64,000 nucleotides of DNA from Candidatus Villigracilis propinquus (GCA_016714565.1 JADKDM010000001.1:385852-449851), one strand, 5' to 3'. Positions 44,070 to 53,481 are shown, counted from the stretch's first letter. The notes: generated by a model not told the origin, from the sequence alone. A program made the numbers and translations.

Positions 44070-44180
44070 ACACTATTCGGGGAAAATTACTCTATTTCAA
44101 TTGAGGATGAAAACGGGGAAAATATGACGAATATCACCTAAAAAATTGACATGCTTTACGGGGAGGCCGTTTGTTCTCTA

Positions 44181-44189
44181 TGGTACAAT
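44181..44189 (+). promoter_or_regulatory. Extended -10 promoter candidate for nuoA
   Basis: TGGTACAAT fits the extended -10 pattern (TGnTATAAT) 41 nt before nuoA. The TTGACA at 44146 is too distant (32 bp) to be its -35, so the element is tentative. Confidence 0.35.
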
Positions 44190-44230
44190 TTGCCTAATGT
44201 TGTAATAAATTTCACGTTGGAGCGACTTAA

Positions 44231-44584
44231 ATGAACGAGTGGCTGTATGTAGCTTTGTTTATTATTGTTGGGATGATCATCCCCGTTGGCGCGATCGCCG
44301 CAGGCTTTATCTTCGGACCCAAAAAGCCAAATCCCATTAAACAATCAACTTATGAATGCGGAATTGAACCAGTCGGTGAGGCTTGGATCCAGTTCAAGGC
44401 GCAGTATTATATTTTTGCGCTGGTCTTTCTCGTCTTTGATGTGGAGGCGGTTTTCCTTTTCCCGTGGGCTGTAAAACTGGGTCAATTGGGTTTGTATGCT
44501 GTCATTGAAGGTATTGTTTTTGTTTCCATTCTCGTTGTTGGCCTGGTTTATACATGGCGCAAGGGAATGTTGGAATGGGTATAG
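44231..44584 (+). CDS. nuoA: NADH-quinone oxidoreductase subunit A
   Basis: 117 residues with three membrane helices and the NuoA loop STYECGIEPVGEAWIQF (Cys near the quinone site) followed by FLVFDVEAVFLFPWAV. NuoA belongs to the membrane arm next to the quinone channel. Normally nuoB, C and D follow; here an intrinsic terminator and then nuoH follow. GGAGCGAC precedes the start. Confidence 0.95.
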   Translation: MNEWLYVALFIIVGMIIPVGAIAAGFIFGPKKPNPIKQSTYECGIEPVGEAWIQFKAQYYIFALVFLVFDVEAVFLFPWAVKLGQLGLYAVIEGIVFVSILVVGLVYTWRKGMLEWV

Positions 44585-44604
44585 TTTTCAAGTAAATAGA
44601 AGAG

Positions 44605-44640
44605 AAGGCTGATAGGATTTATCCTTTCAGCCTTTTCTTT
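44605..44640 (+). terminator. Intrinsic terminator between nuoA and nuoH
   Basis: A stem GGCTGA-t-AGGAT / ATCCT-t-TCAGCC is followed by TTTTCTTTG. It lies 20 nt after nuoA and may lower read-through into nuoH. Confidence 0.75.
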
Positions 44641-44703
44641 GTGTAATAAGGAAAAATCCTTGGACTCGCCAAAGAGTAGGGGATAGGAAAACAGGAGTGA
44701 TTT

Positions 44704-45897
44704 ATGAATTTTTGGAATGATCCTCTAAAGGTCGCTGCAATGTGGCTGGAAGGAATCTTCACCGGCTGGGGCATGGACGCTGTCCTTGCCCATGTGTTGG
44801 TGGTCTTCCTCGGCGTATTTCTGCTCATCACCTTGTTGATGGTGCTGGATATCTTCCTGGTGTGGATCGAGCGCAAAGTGGTGGCTCGCTTCCAGGATCG
44901 CATTGGCCCCAATCGTTTGGGACCTTTCGGTTTGATCCAGCCGTTTGCAGACATCATCAAACTCATCATCAAGGAAGACACAACCCCCGATGGTGCGGAC
45001 AAGGTGGTTTATAACCTTGCGCCCATCCTCTCGATGATGTCCGTGCTCATCCTGTGGGCGGTGGTGCCTCTGGCTCCCGTCATGCTCGGCATTGACTTGA
45101 ACGTCGGCGTGCTTTTCGTGATCGCGGCAGGCGCAATCGGCACACTCTCCATCATTATGGCGGGCTGGTCGTCGAATAACAAGTTCGCGATGATCGGCGG
45201 CTTCCGTCAGGTGGCTGTGATGGTGGCATTCGAAGTCCCCATGCTTGCCATGTTGATGATCCCGACCATCTTCTCCGGCTCGATGAACATGAACGCCATC
45301 ATCGAAGCGCAGAATGTCTGGTTCTTCTTCATCTCTCCGCTCGCCGCGTTGATCTTTTTGATCGCCGCCATCGCCGAGTTGGGACGCGCTCCCTTCGATC
45401 TCGCGGAAGGTGAATCCGAACTGGTGGCTGGTTTCAACATCGAATACTCGGGCATGAAGTTCGGCATGTTCTACGCGGGTGAGTTGCTGCATGCTTTCAC
45501 CTTCGGTGGTTTCTGGGCCATTCTGTTCTTCGGCGGTTATCGCTTCTTCGGTTTGGAACAGGTCAGCCCGTTCCTTGCCATCCTCATTTTGATTATCAAA
45601 GCCATGCTCGGTTACTGGGTCATCATGTGGGTCAAATACACCATGATGCGCATCCGTATCGATCAGATGCTTGGTTTCAACTGGAAGTTCCTGACCCCGC
45701 TTTCCTTTGCTCTTGTGCTTGTAACGGCGTTGATGAATACGCTTCTTCGCGGCGCTGATAGCTGGCTCTTCGTCACGGGCATGTTCCTGTCTAATGTAGT
45801 GGTCGGCTGGATCGCGCTGGAGATTGCGCGTTCCGTGGCTCGCAAGGAACGTGAACGTGTGGAAGGCCCGACGAAAGTAGTGGAGGCCCATCATTAA
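44704..45897 (+). CDS. nuoH: NADH-quinone oxidoreductase subunit H
   Basis: 397 residues (E. coli NuoH has 325) with about eight to nine membrane helices. The signatures RIGPNRLGPFGLIQPFADIIKL and AELGRAPFDLAEGESELVAG, plus the GMFYAGE loop, line the quinone tunnel and link the peripheral and membrane arms. Extra length is at the N-terminus (helix before RIGPNR) and a charged C-terminal tail. AGGAG precedes the ATG. nuoI, usual between H and J, is missing. Confidence 0.95.
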   Translation: MNFWNDPLKVAAMWLEGIFTGWGMDAVLAHVLVVFLGVFLLITLLMVLDIFLVWIERKVVARFQDRIGPNRLGPFGLIQPFADIIKLIIKEDTTPDGADKVVYNLAPILSMMSVLILWAVVPLAPVMLGIDLNVGVLFVIAAGAIGTLSIIMAGWSSNNKFAMIGGFRQVAVMVAFEVPMLAMLMIPTIFSGSMNMNAIIEAQNVWFFFISPLAALIFLIAAIAELGRAPFDLAEGESELVAGFNIEYSGMKFGMFYAGELLHAFTFGGFWAILFFGGYRFFGLEQVSPFLAILILIIKAMLGYWVIMWVKYTMMRIRIDQMLGFNWKFLTPLSFALVLVTALMNTLLRGADSWLFVTGMFLSNVVVGWIALEIARSVARKERERVEGPTKVVEAHH

Positions 45898-45912
45898 TTG
45901 GGATGATGTGAC

Positions 45913-46422
45913 ATGACTGGTGAACAAATTATTTTCCTGATCGTTGCCCTCTTCACCCTCGGCTCTGCGCTGATGGTGGTGACGACGCGCAACTTGATCC
46001 ATGCGGCGCTTTGGCTGGTTGCCACTCTCTTCGGTGTGGCGGTCATTTACGCGTTGTTGAATGCAGGCTTTATGGCGGTGGTGCAGGTGGTGGTGTACAT
46101 CGGCGCGATTGCCATCCTCTTCATCTTTGCAGTGATGCTCACCCGCAAGGACTTGCGCGACAACACTCCCCAGACGAATAAGAACTGGTGGGGCGGCGCG
46201 CTCCTGGCGGTCTTGACCTTTGCGGGACTCGTTTTTACGCTTCAGGGTTGGAGCGGCTTCTCGAAGACAGCAGCAGCCGTCCCGTCTGGCTTTGATGCGA
46301 TCAGTCAGCTTGGCGATCAATTGACTTCGCCCGCTGCCTACGTCCTGCCGTTTGAAGTTGCTTCCGTCCTTCTGTTGGCGGCATTGGTTGGCGCGGTCTA
46401 CATCGCGTTCAACAAGAAATAG
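45913..46422 (+). CDS. nuoJ: NADH-quinone oxidoreductase subunit J
   Basis: 169 residues and five membrane helices; AVMVVVYIGAIAILFIFAVMLT-like helix (VVQVVVYIGAIAILFIF) contains the pi-bulge region of helix 3 that moves during coupling. It starts 15 nt after nuoH and 11 nt before nuoK. Confidence 0.93.
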   Translation: MTGEQIIFLIVALFTLGSALMVVTTRNLIHAALWLVATLFGVAVIYALLNAGFMAVVQVVVYIGAIAILFIFAVMLTRKDLRDNTPQTNKNWWGGALLAVLTFAGLVFTLQGWSGFSKTAAAVPSGFDAISQLGDQLTSPAAYVLPFEVASVLLLAALVGAVYIAFNKK

Positions 46423-46433
46423 GAGACGCGCAG

Positions 46434-46742
46434 ATGATCCCTCTTTCCTGGTATCTCATTCTTGCAGCAGCCCTATTCGGCATTGGTTTGTTCGGCGTGC
46501 TGGTGCGCAGGAACGCGGTTGCGATCCTGCTTGGCGTTGAACTCATGCTCAATGCCGTGAATATCAACCTCGTGGCCTTCTGGCGCTACGGTGACGTGAC
46601 CTCGATGGCCGGGCAGGTTTTTGCCATCATCGTGTTCGCGGTTGCTGCTGCCGAAGTTTCCGTGGGTTTGGCTCTGGTCATTTCTGTGTATCGCAGACGC
46701 AATACTGTGATCGCAGATGAACTCGATTTGTTGAAGTGGTAG
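46434..46742 (+). CDS. nuoK: NADH-quinone oxidoreductase subunit K
   Basis: 102 residues, three helices. Both essential membrane glutamates are present: LLGVELMLNAVNINLV (helix 2) and AAEVSVGLALV (helix 3). MrpC-like. GGAGACGCGC precedes the ATG, and nuoL starts 6 nt after the stop. Confidence 0.95.
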   Translation: MIPLSWYLILAAALFGIGLFGVLVRRNAVAILLGVELMLNAVNINLVAFWRYGDVTSMAGQVFAIIVFAVAAAEVSVGLALVISVYRRRNTVIADELDLLKW

Positions 46743-46748
46743 GGACGC

Positions 46749-48917
46749 ATGACTCATGAATTTGTAACAAGTTTAGTTTGGCTAATTCCCTTGCCACCCC
46801 TTTTAGCGTTTGCTCTTATTGTGTTGTTTACCAATAAGAACAAGGCTCTAAGCCATACGGTGGCAATCAGCGCGGCCTTCCTCTCGTGGTTGGGCGCTAT
46901 GATCGTTTTTTGGAACGCGGTCAAGACCGAGCATTTTGGTGAACATCCATTTGCTTCTGCGGTCAACTGGCTGCCGACAGGTGAGACCTGGTTGAAGGTC
47001 GGCGTGTTGATCGACCCGCTCTCCGCTGCAGTCTTGTTCTTCGTCGGCTGGACTGTGTTGATGATCTTCATCTACAGCGTTGGGTACCATAACTACGGTC
47101 AACCCGCTGGCGACCACGATCATGCAGGCCTGCCGCCTCATGGCGCAACCGTGGAAGAACATGGACACAAGCATGTTGTGCCGTCCATTGAGCCGATGTA
47201 CTCGCGCTTCTTTGCGTTTATCGGCTTGTTCGCCTTCGGTATGTACACACTCGTCGTCTCCGATAACCTGCTCACACTCTTTGTGGGTTGGGAGATCATG
47301 GGCTTGTGCTCCTACCTACTCATCGGTTTCTGGTATGCAAAGCCCTCCGCGCGTAACGCGGCGATGAAAGCCTTCATGACCACACGCATCGGCGATGTGT
47401 TCATGCTCATCGGCATTTCCTTCCTTTACTACGCGACCGGCACACTGACCTACAGTGAAATTTTCACAGAAGAGACTTTGCACGTTCTCTCGTCTGTGCC
47501 AAGCGGCGTGTTCGGTTTATCCGCTGCTGGTCTCATCGCAGTTCTGCTCTTCATCGGCACGATCGGCAAGTCGGCTCAATTCCCTCTGCATGTTTGGCTT
47601 CCAGACGCGATGGAAGGCCCGACCCCTGTCAGCGCCATGATCCATGCGGCGACGATGGTTTCCGCGGGTGTGTATGCGGTCATCCGCATGTTCCCGCTGC
47701 TCACGGCTGGCTGGCATGAGGGCGCTCCGCTCACTTCTGCAATGACCTTTGTTGCGTTCATCGGCGCGTTCACGGCCATCTTCGCTGCGACCATCGCCGT
47801 TGCTCAAAACGACATCAAGCGCGTTCTCGCTTACTCCACCATTTCACAGCTTGGCTTCATGATCGCCGCAATCGGTATGGGCGCATACATCGCCGCTGTC
47901 TTCCACCTGATCACACACGCCTTCTTCAAGGCTTTGCTCTTCCTCGGCTCCGGCTCCGTCATCCACGGCATGGAGCATGGTGTGCTTCACACGGGCAATC
48001 ACAGCGTTGACCCGCAGGACATGTTCAACATGGGCGGCCTTCGCAAGAAGATGCCCGTCACATTCTGGACATTCCTCATCGGCGGTTTTGCGCTCTCCGG
48101 TTTCCCGATCATCACCGCTGGCTTCTGGTCGAAGGATGAGATCCTCGCGGATGCCTTCGCCAACGGCCATTTGACGATCTTCATCACACTCGCAGTCGCC
48201 GCATTCATGACCGCGTTCTACACCATGCGTCAGATCACCTTGACCTTCCTCGGCGAAGCCCGCACAAAGGAAGCCGAACACGCGCAGGAAAATAAGTGGA
48301 CGATGACCGCTCCGCTCGTTGTCCTCTCGTTCTTTGCCGTAACGTATGGCTGGGTCGGCATCCCCGAGCATTTCCCACTCCTCGGCGGAATCGTCCCGAA
48401 CTGGTTCCATGAATTCGTCGGCGGCACGCTGGCTGAACATCCTCCCGTTTTGGAATTCAACATCGTTCCTCTGCTCACATCCCTCGTTGTGGCGCTTGGC
48501 GGTTTGGGACTTGGCTGGTTTGTTTATCGCAATGTCAACAGCCCTGCGGAAGACAAGCTGCAAATTCCATTCCTCAAGAACAAATATTATTTTGATGAAA
48601 TGTACGAAGTCATCTTCATCAAACCTGCCATCTGGTTCTCCGAAGTATTCGTCTCCAAATGGATGGATAAAGGCTTCATCGACGGCATTCTCCATTTGTT
48701 TGGACCAGCTACCGGCGGAGTCGGAAGCGCAATTCGTAATTACTTTGATCTGCCCGTTATCAATCAATTCTTCGGTGATGGTTCTGCGGATGCCACCTGG
48801 TGGGTCGGCAAAAATCTTCGCCCCATTCAAACGGGCCGCATCCAGCAGTACCTCATCCTTTCACTGGTCGTTCTCTTTGTAGTCGGCGGCCTGCTTTACT
48901 TTTTGCTGCTGGCATAG
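46749..48917 (+). CDS. nuoL: NADH-quinone oxidoreductase subunit L
   Basis: 722 residues (E. coli 613). Antiporter-like subunit at the tip of the membrane arm: GWEIMGLCSYLLIG has the TM5 Glu and GTIGKSAQFPLHVWLPDAMEG the TM7 Lys of the proton path. A His-rich insert of about 30 residues (GDHDHAGLPPHGATVEEHGH, codons near 47110-47170) lies between TM3 and TM4. The long C-terminal part (after 48300) contains the lateral helix and a final anchor helix. Whether the lateral helix is lengthened, as expected in a complex with two NuoM, needs alignment. Confidence 0.95.
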   Translation: MTHEFVTSLVWLIPLPPLLAFALIVLFTNKNKALSHTVAISAAFLSWLGAMIVFWNAVKTEHFGEHPFASAVNWLPTGETWLKVGVLIDPLSAAVLFFVGWTVLMIFIYSVGYHNYGQPAGDHDHAGLPPHGATVEEHGHKHVVPSIEPMYSRFFAFIGLFAFGMYTLVVSDNLLTLFVGWEIMGLCSYLLIGFWYAKPSARNAAMKAFMTTRIGDVFMLIGISFLYYATGTLTYSEIFTEETLHVLSSVPSGVFGLSAAGLIAVLLFIGTIGKSAQFPLHVWLPDAMEGPTPVSAMIHAATMVSAGVYAVIRMFPLLTAGWHEGAPLTSAMTFVAFIGAFTAIFAATIAVAQNDIKRVLAYSTISQLGFMIAAIGMGAYIAAVFHLITHAFFKALLFLGSGSVIHGMEHGVLHTGNHSVDPQDMFNMGGLRKKMPVTFWTFLIGGFALSGFPIITAGFWSKDEILADAFANGHLTIFITLAVAAFMTAFYTMRQITLTFLGEARTKEAEHAQENKWTMTAPLVVLSFFAVTYGWVGIPEHFPLLGGIVPNWFHEFVGGTLAEHPPVLEFNIVPLLTSLVVALGGLGLGWFVYRNVNSPAEDKLQIPFLKNKYYFDEMYEVIFIKPAIWFSEVFVSKWMDKGFIDGILHLFGPATGGVGSAIRNYFDLPVINQFFGDGSADATWWVGKNLRPIQTGRIQQYLILSLVVLFVVGGLLYFLLLA

Positions 48918-48923
48918 GAGCGC

Positions 48924-50450
48924 ATGATGGATTTTCTTAACACTCATCTCCTTAGCCTGATCTTGTTCCTGCCGACCATTGCGGCATTGATCATGCTTTT
49001 CCTGCCGGGCGCTGAAACAAAATTGCTGCGCTGGTTCGCTTTTGGCGCCAGCCTGATCCCCTTTGTGCTCACGCTTGTGCTGTGGAGTAATTTCGACCTC
49101 AATGCAACGGGCTTTCAATTTCAGGAAAGCTACATCTGGTACGAAGCGCTTCACTCGTCCCTGCACCTCGGCGTGGACGGCATCTCCATCACGATGGTTT
49201 TGCTCACCACGTTCCTGACCCCGCTTGCCATCCTCGCCTCGTTCACCGTCACAGACCGCGTGAAGGCGTACATGATGCTCTTCCTCTTTTTGGAAACAGG
49301 CATGCTCGGCGTCTTCATGTCGCTTGATCTCTTGATCTTCTTCGTCTTCTGGGAGATCGGCCTCGTCCCGATGTACTTCCTCATCAATCAGTGGGGCAGT
49401 GCCAACAAGGATTACGCTTCGCTCAAGTTCATGATCTACACCATGGGCGGATCGCTCGGTCTGCTGCTGGCTGTGCAGATGCTCGGCGTTCTTTTCGGGA
49501 CTTATGATCTGGTCGTCCTCTATGAGCGCTGGAATTCGCTGGATGCTGGTTCCATTATCCTCGGTATGCCTGTGCATACCGTCAAGACGATTGCCTTCTG
49601 GGCATTTGCAGTTGCCTTCGCAGTCAAAGTGCCTTTGTGGCCTTTCCACACCTGGCTGCCCGATGCGCACACCGAAGCCCCAACGGCTGGCTCCATGCTC
49701 CTCGCGGGCGTGCTGCTCAAGCTCGGTGCGTACGGCTTTATCAGACTTGTGCTTCCTCTTTATCCCTTGGAAGCAAAGATCTTTGCGGGCGCTCTCGCTT
49801 TTCTTGCGGTTGGTGCGATCGTCTTCGGTGCGTTTGGCTCCTTCGGCCAGACGGACTTCAAACGTCTCGTGGCTTACTCCTCTGTCAATCACATGGGATT
49901 TGTGGTGCTCGGTATCGCCGCCGCCGGTTTGGCTGCTGGAACTCCCGAAGCACACATCGCCATGAGCGGCGCCGTCTTGCAGATGTTCAATCACGGCCTG
50001 TCTGCGGCTGGCATGTTCTTTATGGTTGGTGTGATCTATGAACGCACGCACACACGCAACCTGGAAGAGTTTGGCGGCTTGTTCCCACTGGTGCCTGTCT
50101 ATGGCGGCATTCTCATCTTCATGAGCATGGCCTCCCTTGGCCTGCCCGGACTCAACGGCTTCGTCTCTGAGTTCATGGTGGTACGGGGTGCGTATCCTGT
50201 CTTGAAGATCTACACCGCTGTTTCAATGATCGGCTTGCTTTTCACGGGTGCTTATATTTTGAAGGGCATCGCGAAAGTTCTGCATGGTCCCATGAACGAA
50301 CATTGGGCACACGGCGAACACAAACTGACCGAGATCAACACGCGCGAAATTTTCGTGGTCGTCCCGTTGATGGCTTTGATCTTAGCCATCGGCATCTGGC
50401 CTGCGTGGATCCTGGAAGTCATCAACAAAGCCGTTGTGGCTCTGTTCTAA
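48924..50450 (+). CDS. nuoM: NADH-quinone oxidoreductase subunit M, first copy
   Basis: 508 residues, fourteen helices. The canonical proton-path residues are present: Glu in FWEIGLVPMYF, Lys235 in AFAVKVPLWPFHTWLPDAH, Lys in LLKLGAYG and Glu in NGFVSEF. This is the standard NuoM. Two ATG codons (48924, 48927) follow AGGAGCGC. It is followed 10 nt later by a second nuoM. Confidence 0.95.
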   Translation: MMDFLNTHLLSLILFLPTIAALIMLFLPGAETKLLRWFAFGASLIPFVLTLVLWSNFDLNATGFQFQESYIWYEALHSSLHLGVDGISITMVLLTTFLTPLAILASFTVTDRVKAYMMLFLFLETGMLGVFMSLDLLIFFVFWEIGLVPMYFLINQWGSANKDYASLKFMIYTMGGSLGLLLAVQMLGVLFGTYDLVVLYERWNSLDAGSIILGMPVHTVKTIAFWAFAVAFAVKVPLWPFHTWLPDAHTEAPTAGSMLLAGVLLKLGAYGFIRLVLPLYPLEAKIFAGALAFLAVGAIVFGAFGSFGQTDFKRLVAYSSVNHMGFVVLGIAAAGLAAGTPEAHIAMSGAVLQMFNHGLSAAGMFFMVGVIYERTHTRNLEEFGGLFPLVPVYGGILIFMSMASLGLPGLNGFVSEFMVVRGAYPVLKIYTAVSMIGLLFTGAYILKGIAKVLHGPMNEHWAHGEHKLTEINTREIFVVVPLMALILAIGIWPAWILEVINKAVVALF

Positions 50451-50460
50451 GAGGTGGATG

Positions 50461-51975
50461 ATGAATTTTCCCATCCTGAGTATTATCACTTTCCTTCCCT
50501 TCGTAGCAGCGGTCATCATGTTGCTGATGCCCGCCAACCGCAAGACGGAAGTCCGCGGCGTTGCGCTTGCAACCGCTGCCATTGACCTTCTGCTTGCTGG
50601 CTGGATGTACGGTCAATATCTGCTCGGCGAATTGACCGGCTACCAGTTCATCGAAACCTATAACTGGCTCCCCGCGCTTGGCATCACCCTGAAATTCGGC
50701 GTGGACGGTATGAGCGCTCCGCTCGTTCTGTTGACGGGTATCGTCATGTTCACCGGCGTTCTCATCTCCTGGGGCGATGATGACAAACATGTCATGTCTG
50801 GTATTCAAGACCGCCCGCGTGAATTCTTTGCCTTCCTCTTCCTGCTTGCAGGCGGTGTGTTCGGCGTATTCGTCTCGCTTGACCTGTTCATGTTGTTCTT
50901 CTTCTATGAAATCGCTGTGTTCCCGATGTACCTGCTCATCGCCATTTGGGGCTGGGTAAAGACTCGTGAATACGCGGCTATGAAGCTGACCTTGTACCTG
51001 TTCATTGGTTCGGTCGTTGCCCTGGTCGGCGCTCTCGCCATGTACTGGACGCAATATCAGAATACAGGCGTGCTTTCCTTTGACATGATCCAAATGGAAA
51101 GCGCAGGCTTCTCAGCCGCCTTCCAATATGCCTGGTTCCTGCCCGTCTTCTTCGGCTTTGCGGTCTTGGGCGGTATCTGGCCCTTCCACAACTGGTCACC
51201 TGACGGCCACGTAGCCGCACCGACAGCCGTTTCCATGTTCCATGCGGGTGTGTTGATGAAGCTCGGCGCTTTTGCCGCCTTACGCGTGGGCGTGATGCTT
51301 CTTCCTGAAGGCGCGAAGCAATGGGCATGGCTGGTTATGAGTTTTGCTGGCGTGGCTGTTGTGTACGGCGCTTACATCGCCTTCGTCCAGACCGATATGA
51401 AATACATGATCGGTTTCTCCTCTGTTTCGCACATGGGTCTCGTTGTGCTGGGCGTTTCCACGCTCAATCACAACGGTCTGGTTGGCGCAGGGGTGCAGAT
51501 GTTCTCCCACGGCATCATGACGGCTCTCTTCTTTGCCATCACCGGCATGATCTATGACAGAGCGCACACCCGTATGATCCCCGAACTGGGCGGCATTGCC
51601 AAAGTGATGCCCTTCGCCACGATCGGCTTCATCATCGGCGGTCTCGTGTCCATGGGTATGCCCGGTTTCTCCGGCTTCATCGCTGAATTCCCGATCTTCA
51701 TGGGCGTTTGGGAGGAACAGTGGTTGTTGGCGGTGGTCGCAAGTATTTCCATCATCATCACAGCGGCGTACATCATGATCAATATTCGTAAAGTGTTCTT
51801 TAGCCCAATGCCTGAAAAGCTGGAGGGTCATATCGGTGACGTCACTGTGTTGGATAAAGTGGCGATCGCAACCCTGAGCTTCCTGATGATCGTCATTGGC
51901 GTTTTCCCTGCCGTCATGGTTCCCATGGTGGAAAGAGGCGTTGAGAATATCCTGCGCCTGTTGGGAGGCTCATAA
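50461..51975 (+). CDS. nuoM: NADH-quinone oxidoreductase subunit M, second copy
   Basis: 504 residues from ATG 50461 (GAGG 6 nt upstream; ATG 50458 also possible). It is clearly NuoM (FYEIAVFPMYLL, LMKLGAFAALR, SGFIAEF), but the TM7 segment reads FAVLGGIWPFHNWSPDGH, with Leu236 where NuoM1, NuoL and NuoN have the conserved Lys. The copy is therefore divergent and not a recent duplicate. It sits between nuoM1 and nuoN, as expected if both are in one complex; its stop overlaps the nuoN start (TAATG). Confidence 0.92.
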   Translation: MNFPILSIITFLPFVAAVIMLLMPANRKTEVRGVALATAAIDLLLAGWMYGQYLLGELTGYQFIETYNWLPALGITLKFGVDGMSAPLVLLTGIVMFTGVLISWGDDDKHVMSGIQDRPREFFAFLFLLAGGVFGVFVSLDLFMLFFFYEIAVFPMYLLIAIWGWVKTREYAAMKLTLYLFIGSVVALVGALAMYWTQYQNTGVLSFDMIQMESAGFSAAFQYAWFLPVFFGFAVLGGIWPFHNWSPDGHVAAPTAVSMFHAGVLMKLGAFAALRVGVMLLPEGAKQWAWLVMSFAGVAVVYGAYIAFVQTDMKYMIGFSSVSHMGLVVLGVSTLNHNGLVGAGVQMFSHGIMTALFFAITGMIYDRAHTRMIPELGGIAKVMPFATIGFIIGGLVSMGMPGFSGFIAEFPIFMGVWEEQWLLAVVASISIIITAAYIMINIRKVFFSPMPEKLEGHIGDVTVLDKVAIATLSFLMIVIGVFPAVMVPMVERGVENILRLLGGS

Positions 51976-53423
51976 TGTTTACCTCACAAATTTTCGCTTC
52001 CATCCTCCCCGAAATTCTGATCCTTGTCCTCGGCATCCTGATCCTTGTCTTTGAGCCGTTCTGGAAGGAAGATCAGCGCCGCAATGCGGGCTGGCTCACC
52101 GCTGGCGGACTTTTCGCTGCGATCATTATCAGCTTGCTGTTTGGTCAGCCGGGCGAACCGGTTTCCGTGCTTGGCGGCATGATCCGCTTTGACTGGCTGG
52201 GCTTCTTCTTCAAGATCCTCTTCATGTTCGCAGGCGCAGCGACTGCCTTGCTTTTGATGGATCACGAAACAGCGGGACATCGCGGCGAGGCGTATGTTCT
52301 CCTTCTCGCTTCGCTTCTCGGCATGAACCTGATGGCTGTTTCCTCTGACCTGGTCATGCTCTATCTGGCGATCGAGACCGCTTCCATCCCTCTGTACATT
52401 CTCGCTGGCTTCCTGCTCGCGGATGACCGTTCGACTGAGGCTGGTTTCAAGTATTTGCTGTTCGGCACACTGGCTTCCACCATCATGCTTTACGGTTTCA
52501 GCTTGATCTTCGGCTTTACCGGCACAACCGATCTGCAGAAGATCGCCGAAGTACTGACGACAGGTACGATCTCTCCGCTGCTTGCTTTTGTTGTGTTGGC
52601 ATTGGTGATCGTTGGACTTGGCTTCAAACTTGCTATCGTCCCGTTCCACTTTTGGGCGCCTGATGTGTATCAGGGTTCTCCTACTCCTGTGGCCGGTTTC
52701 CTCTCCACGGCCTCCAAGGCCGCTGGCTTTGCTGTGGTGATCCGCTTCTTCTTCGTGGCGTTGCCAGATTTCGCCCCCTCATGGACTGTAATCTTCGCAG
52801 CACTCGCAGCCATTACCATGACTGTCGGTAACCTGCTTGCGCTCTCACAGACCAATATGAAACGCCTGATCGCGTATTCGTCCATTGCTCATGCGGGCTA
52901 TGCGTTGATCGGTGTGGTGGCGTTTAGTCAGCTTGGCGCGGCGAGTGTGGTGTTCTATCTCGCGGCCTACATTGCGACGAATTTGCTAGCCTTCGGTGTG
53001 GTGATGGCTTTCAGCCGTGTCACTGGTTTGGAAGATATTACAGATTATGCCGGTCTCAGCCGCCGCAATCCCTTGATGGGTTTGATGATGCTGGCGGCCT
53101 TCCTGTCTCTGGCGGGAATGCCTCCGTTCGGTGGTTTCGTGGCGAAGGTCTTTGTCTTTGCTGCGGGTGTGCAGGCGAATTACACATGGCTGGTCGTTGT
53201 GGGTATCCTCAACTCGATCATCGGTGTGTACTACTACTTGAATGTCTTGAAGTATGTATATCTGTACCGTATGGAAGGGGAGAACGAGGAACAGCACCCC
53301 ATCCCGTTGACTCGTCCATATACGATCGCATTGGTGGTGCTTGCCATCGGTGTGATTTTGGTCGGTACCGTGTTTGCCCCGTGGTTTAGCTGGTCTGACG
53401 CGGCGGCATTGAATTTGTTCTAA
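51975..53423 (+). CDS. nuoN: NADH-quinone oxidoreductase subunit N
   Basis: 482 residues, fourteen helices. The TM7 lysine is in VIVGLGFKLAIVPFHFWAPDVYQG and the TM5 Glu in LAIETASIPLYIL. GGGAGG lies 7 nt upstream of ATG 51975, which overlaps the nuoM2 stop by one base. It is the last gene of the membrane-arm cluster; no clear terminator follows. Confidence 0.95.
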   Translation: MFTSQIFASILPEILILVLGILILVFEPFWKEDQRRNAGWLTAGGLFAAIIISLLFGQPGEPVSVLGGMIRFDWLGFFFKILFMFAGAATALLLMDHETAGHRGEAYVLLLASLLGMNLMAVSSDLVMLYLAIETASIPLYILAGFLLADDRSTEAGFKYLLFGTLASTIMLYGFSLIFGFTGTTDLQKIAEVLTTGTISPLLAFVVLALVIVGLGFKLAIVPFHFWAPDVYQGSPTPVAGFLSTASKAAGFAVVIRFFFVALPDFAPSWTVIFAALAAITMTVGNLLALSQTNMKRLIAYSSIAHAGYALIGVVAFSQLGAASVVFYLAAYIATNLLAFGVVMAFSRVTGLEDITDYAGLSRRNPLMGLMMLAAFLSLAGMPPFGGFVAKVFVFAAGVQANYTWLVVVGILNSIIGVYYYLNVLKYVYLYRMEGENEEQHPIPLTRPYTIALVVLAIGVILVGTVFAPWFSWSDAAALNLF

Positions 53424-53430
53424 GAAATCG

Positions 53431-53481
53431 GACCACGGACGGCGGACAACTGACTAAGGTCAATGGTCCATCGTCCGTAGT
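53431..53481. repeat. GGACCACGGAC / GTCCATCGTCC short-word repeat
   Basis: An imperfect palindrome of GGACCACGGACGGCGGAC and GGTCCATCGTCCGTAG lies in the 256-bp nuoN-atp gap. It uses the same words as the insertion within recJ (10797-10858). Otherwise the gap holds only the atp promoter. Confidence 0.6.

Noticed and set aside
44146..44151. TTGACA as -35 for nuoA
   Set aside because: The nearest -10-like hexamer (TACAAT at 44184) is 32 bp away, too far for one promoter.
44725..46320. 531-codon open frame on the minus strand
   Set aside because: It is antisense to nuoH and nuoJ, which are unmistakable; its protein is low-complexity, His/Arg-rich shadow sequence.
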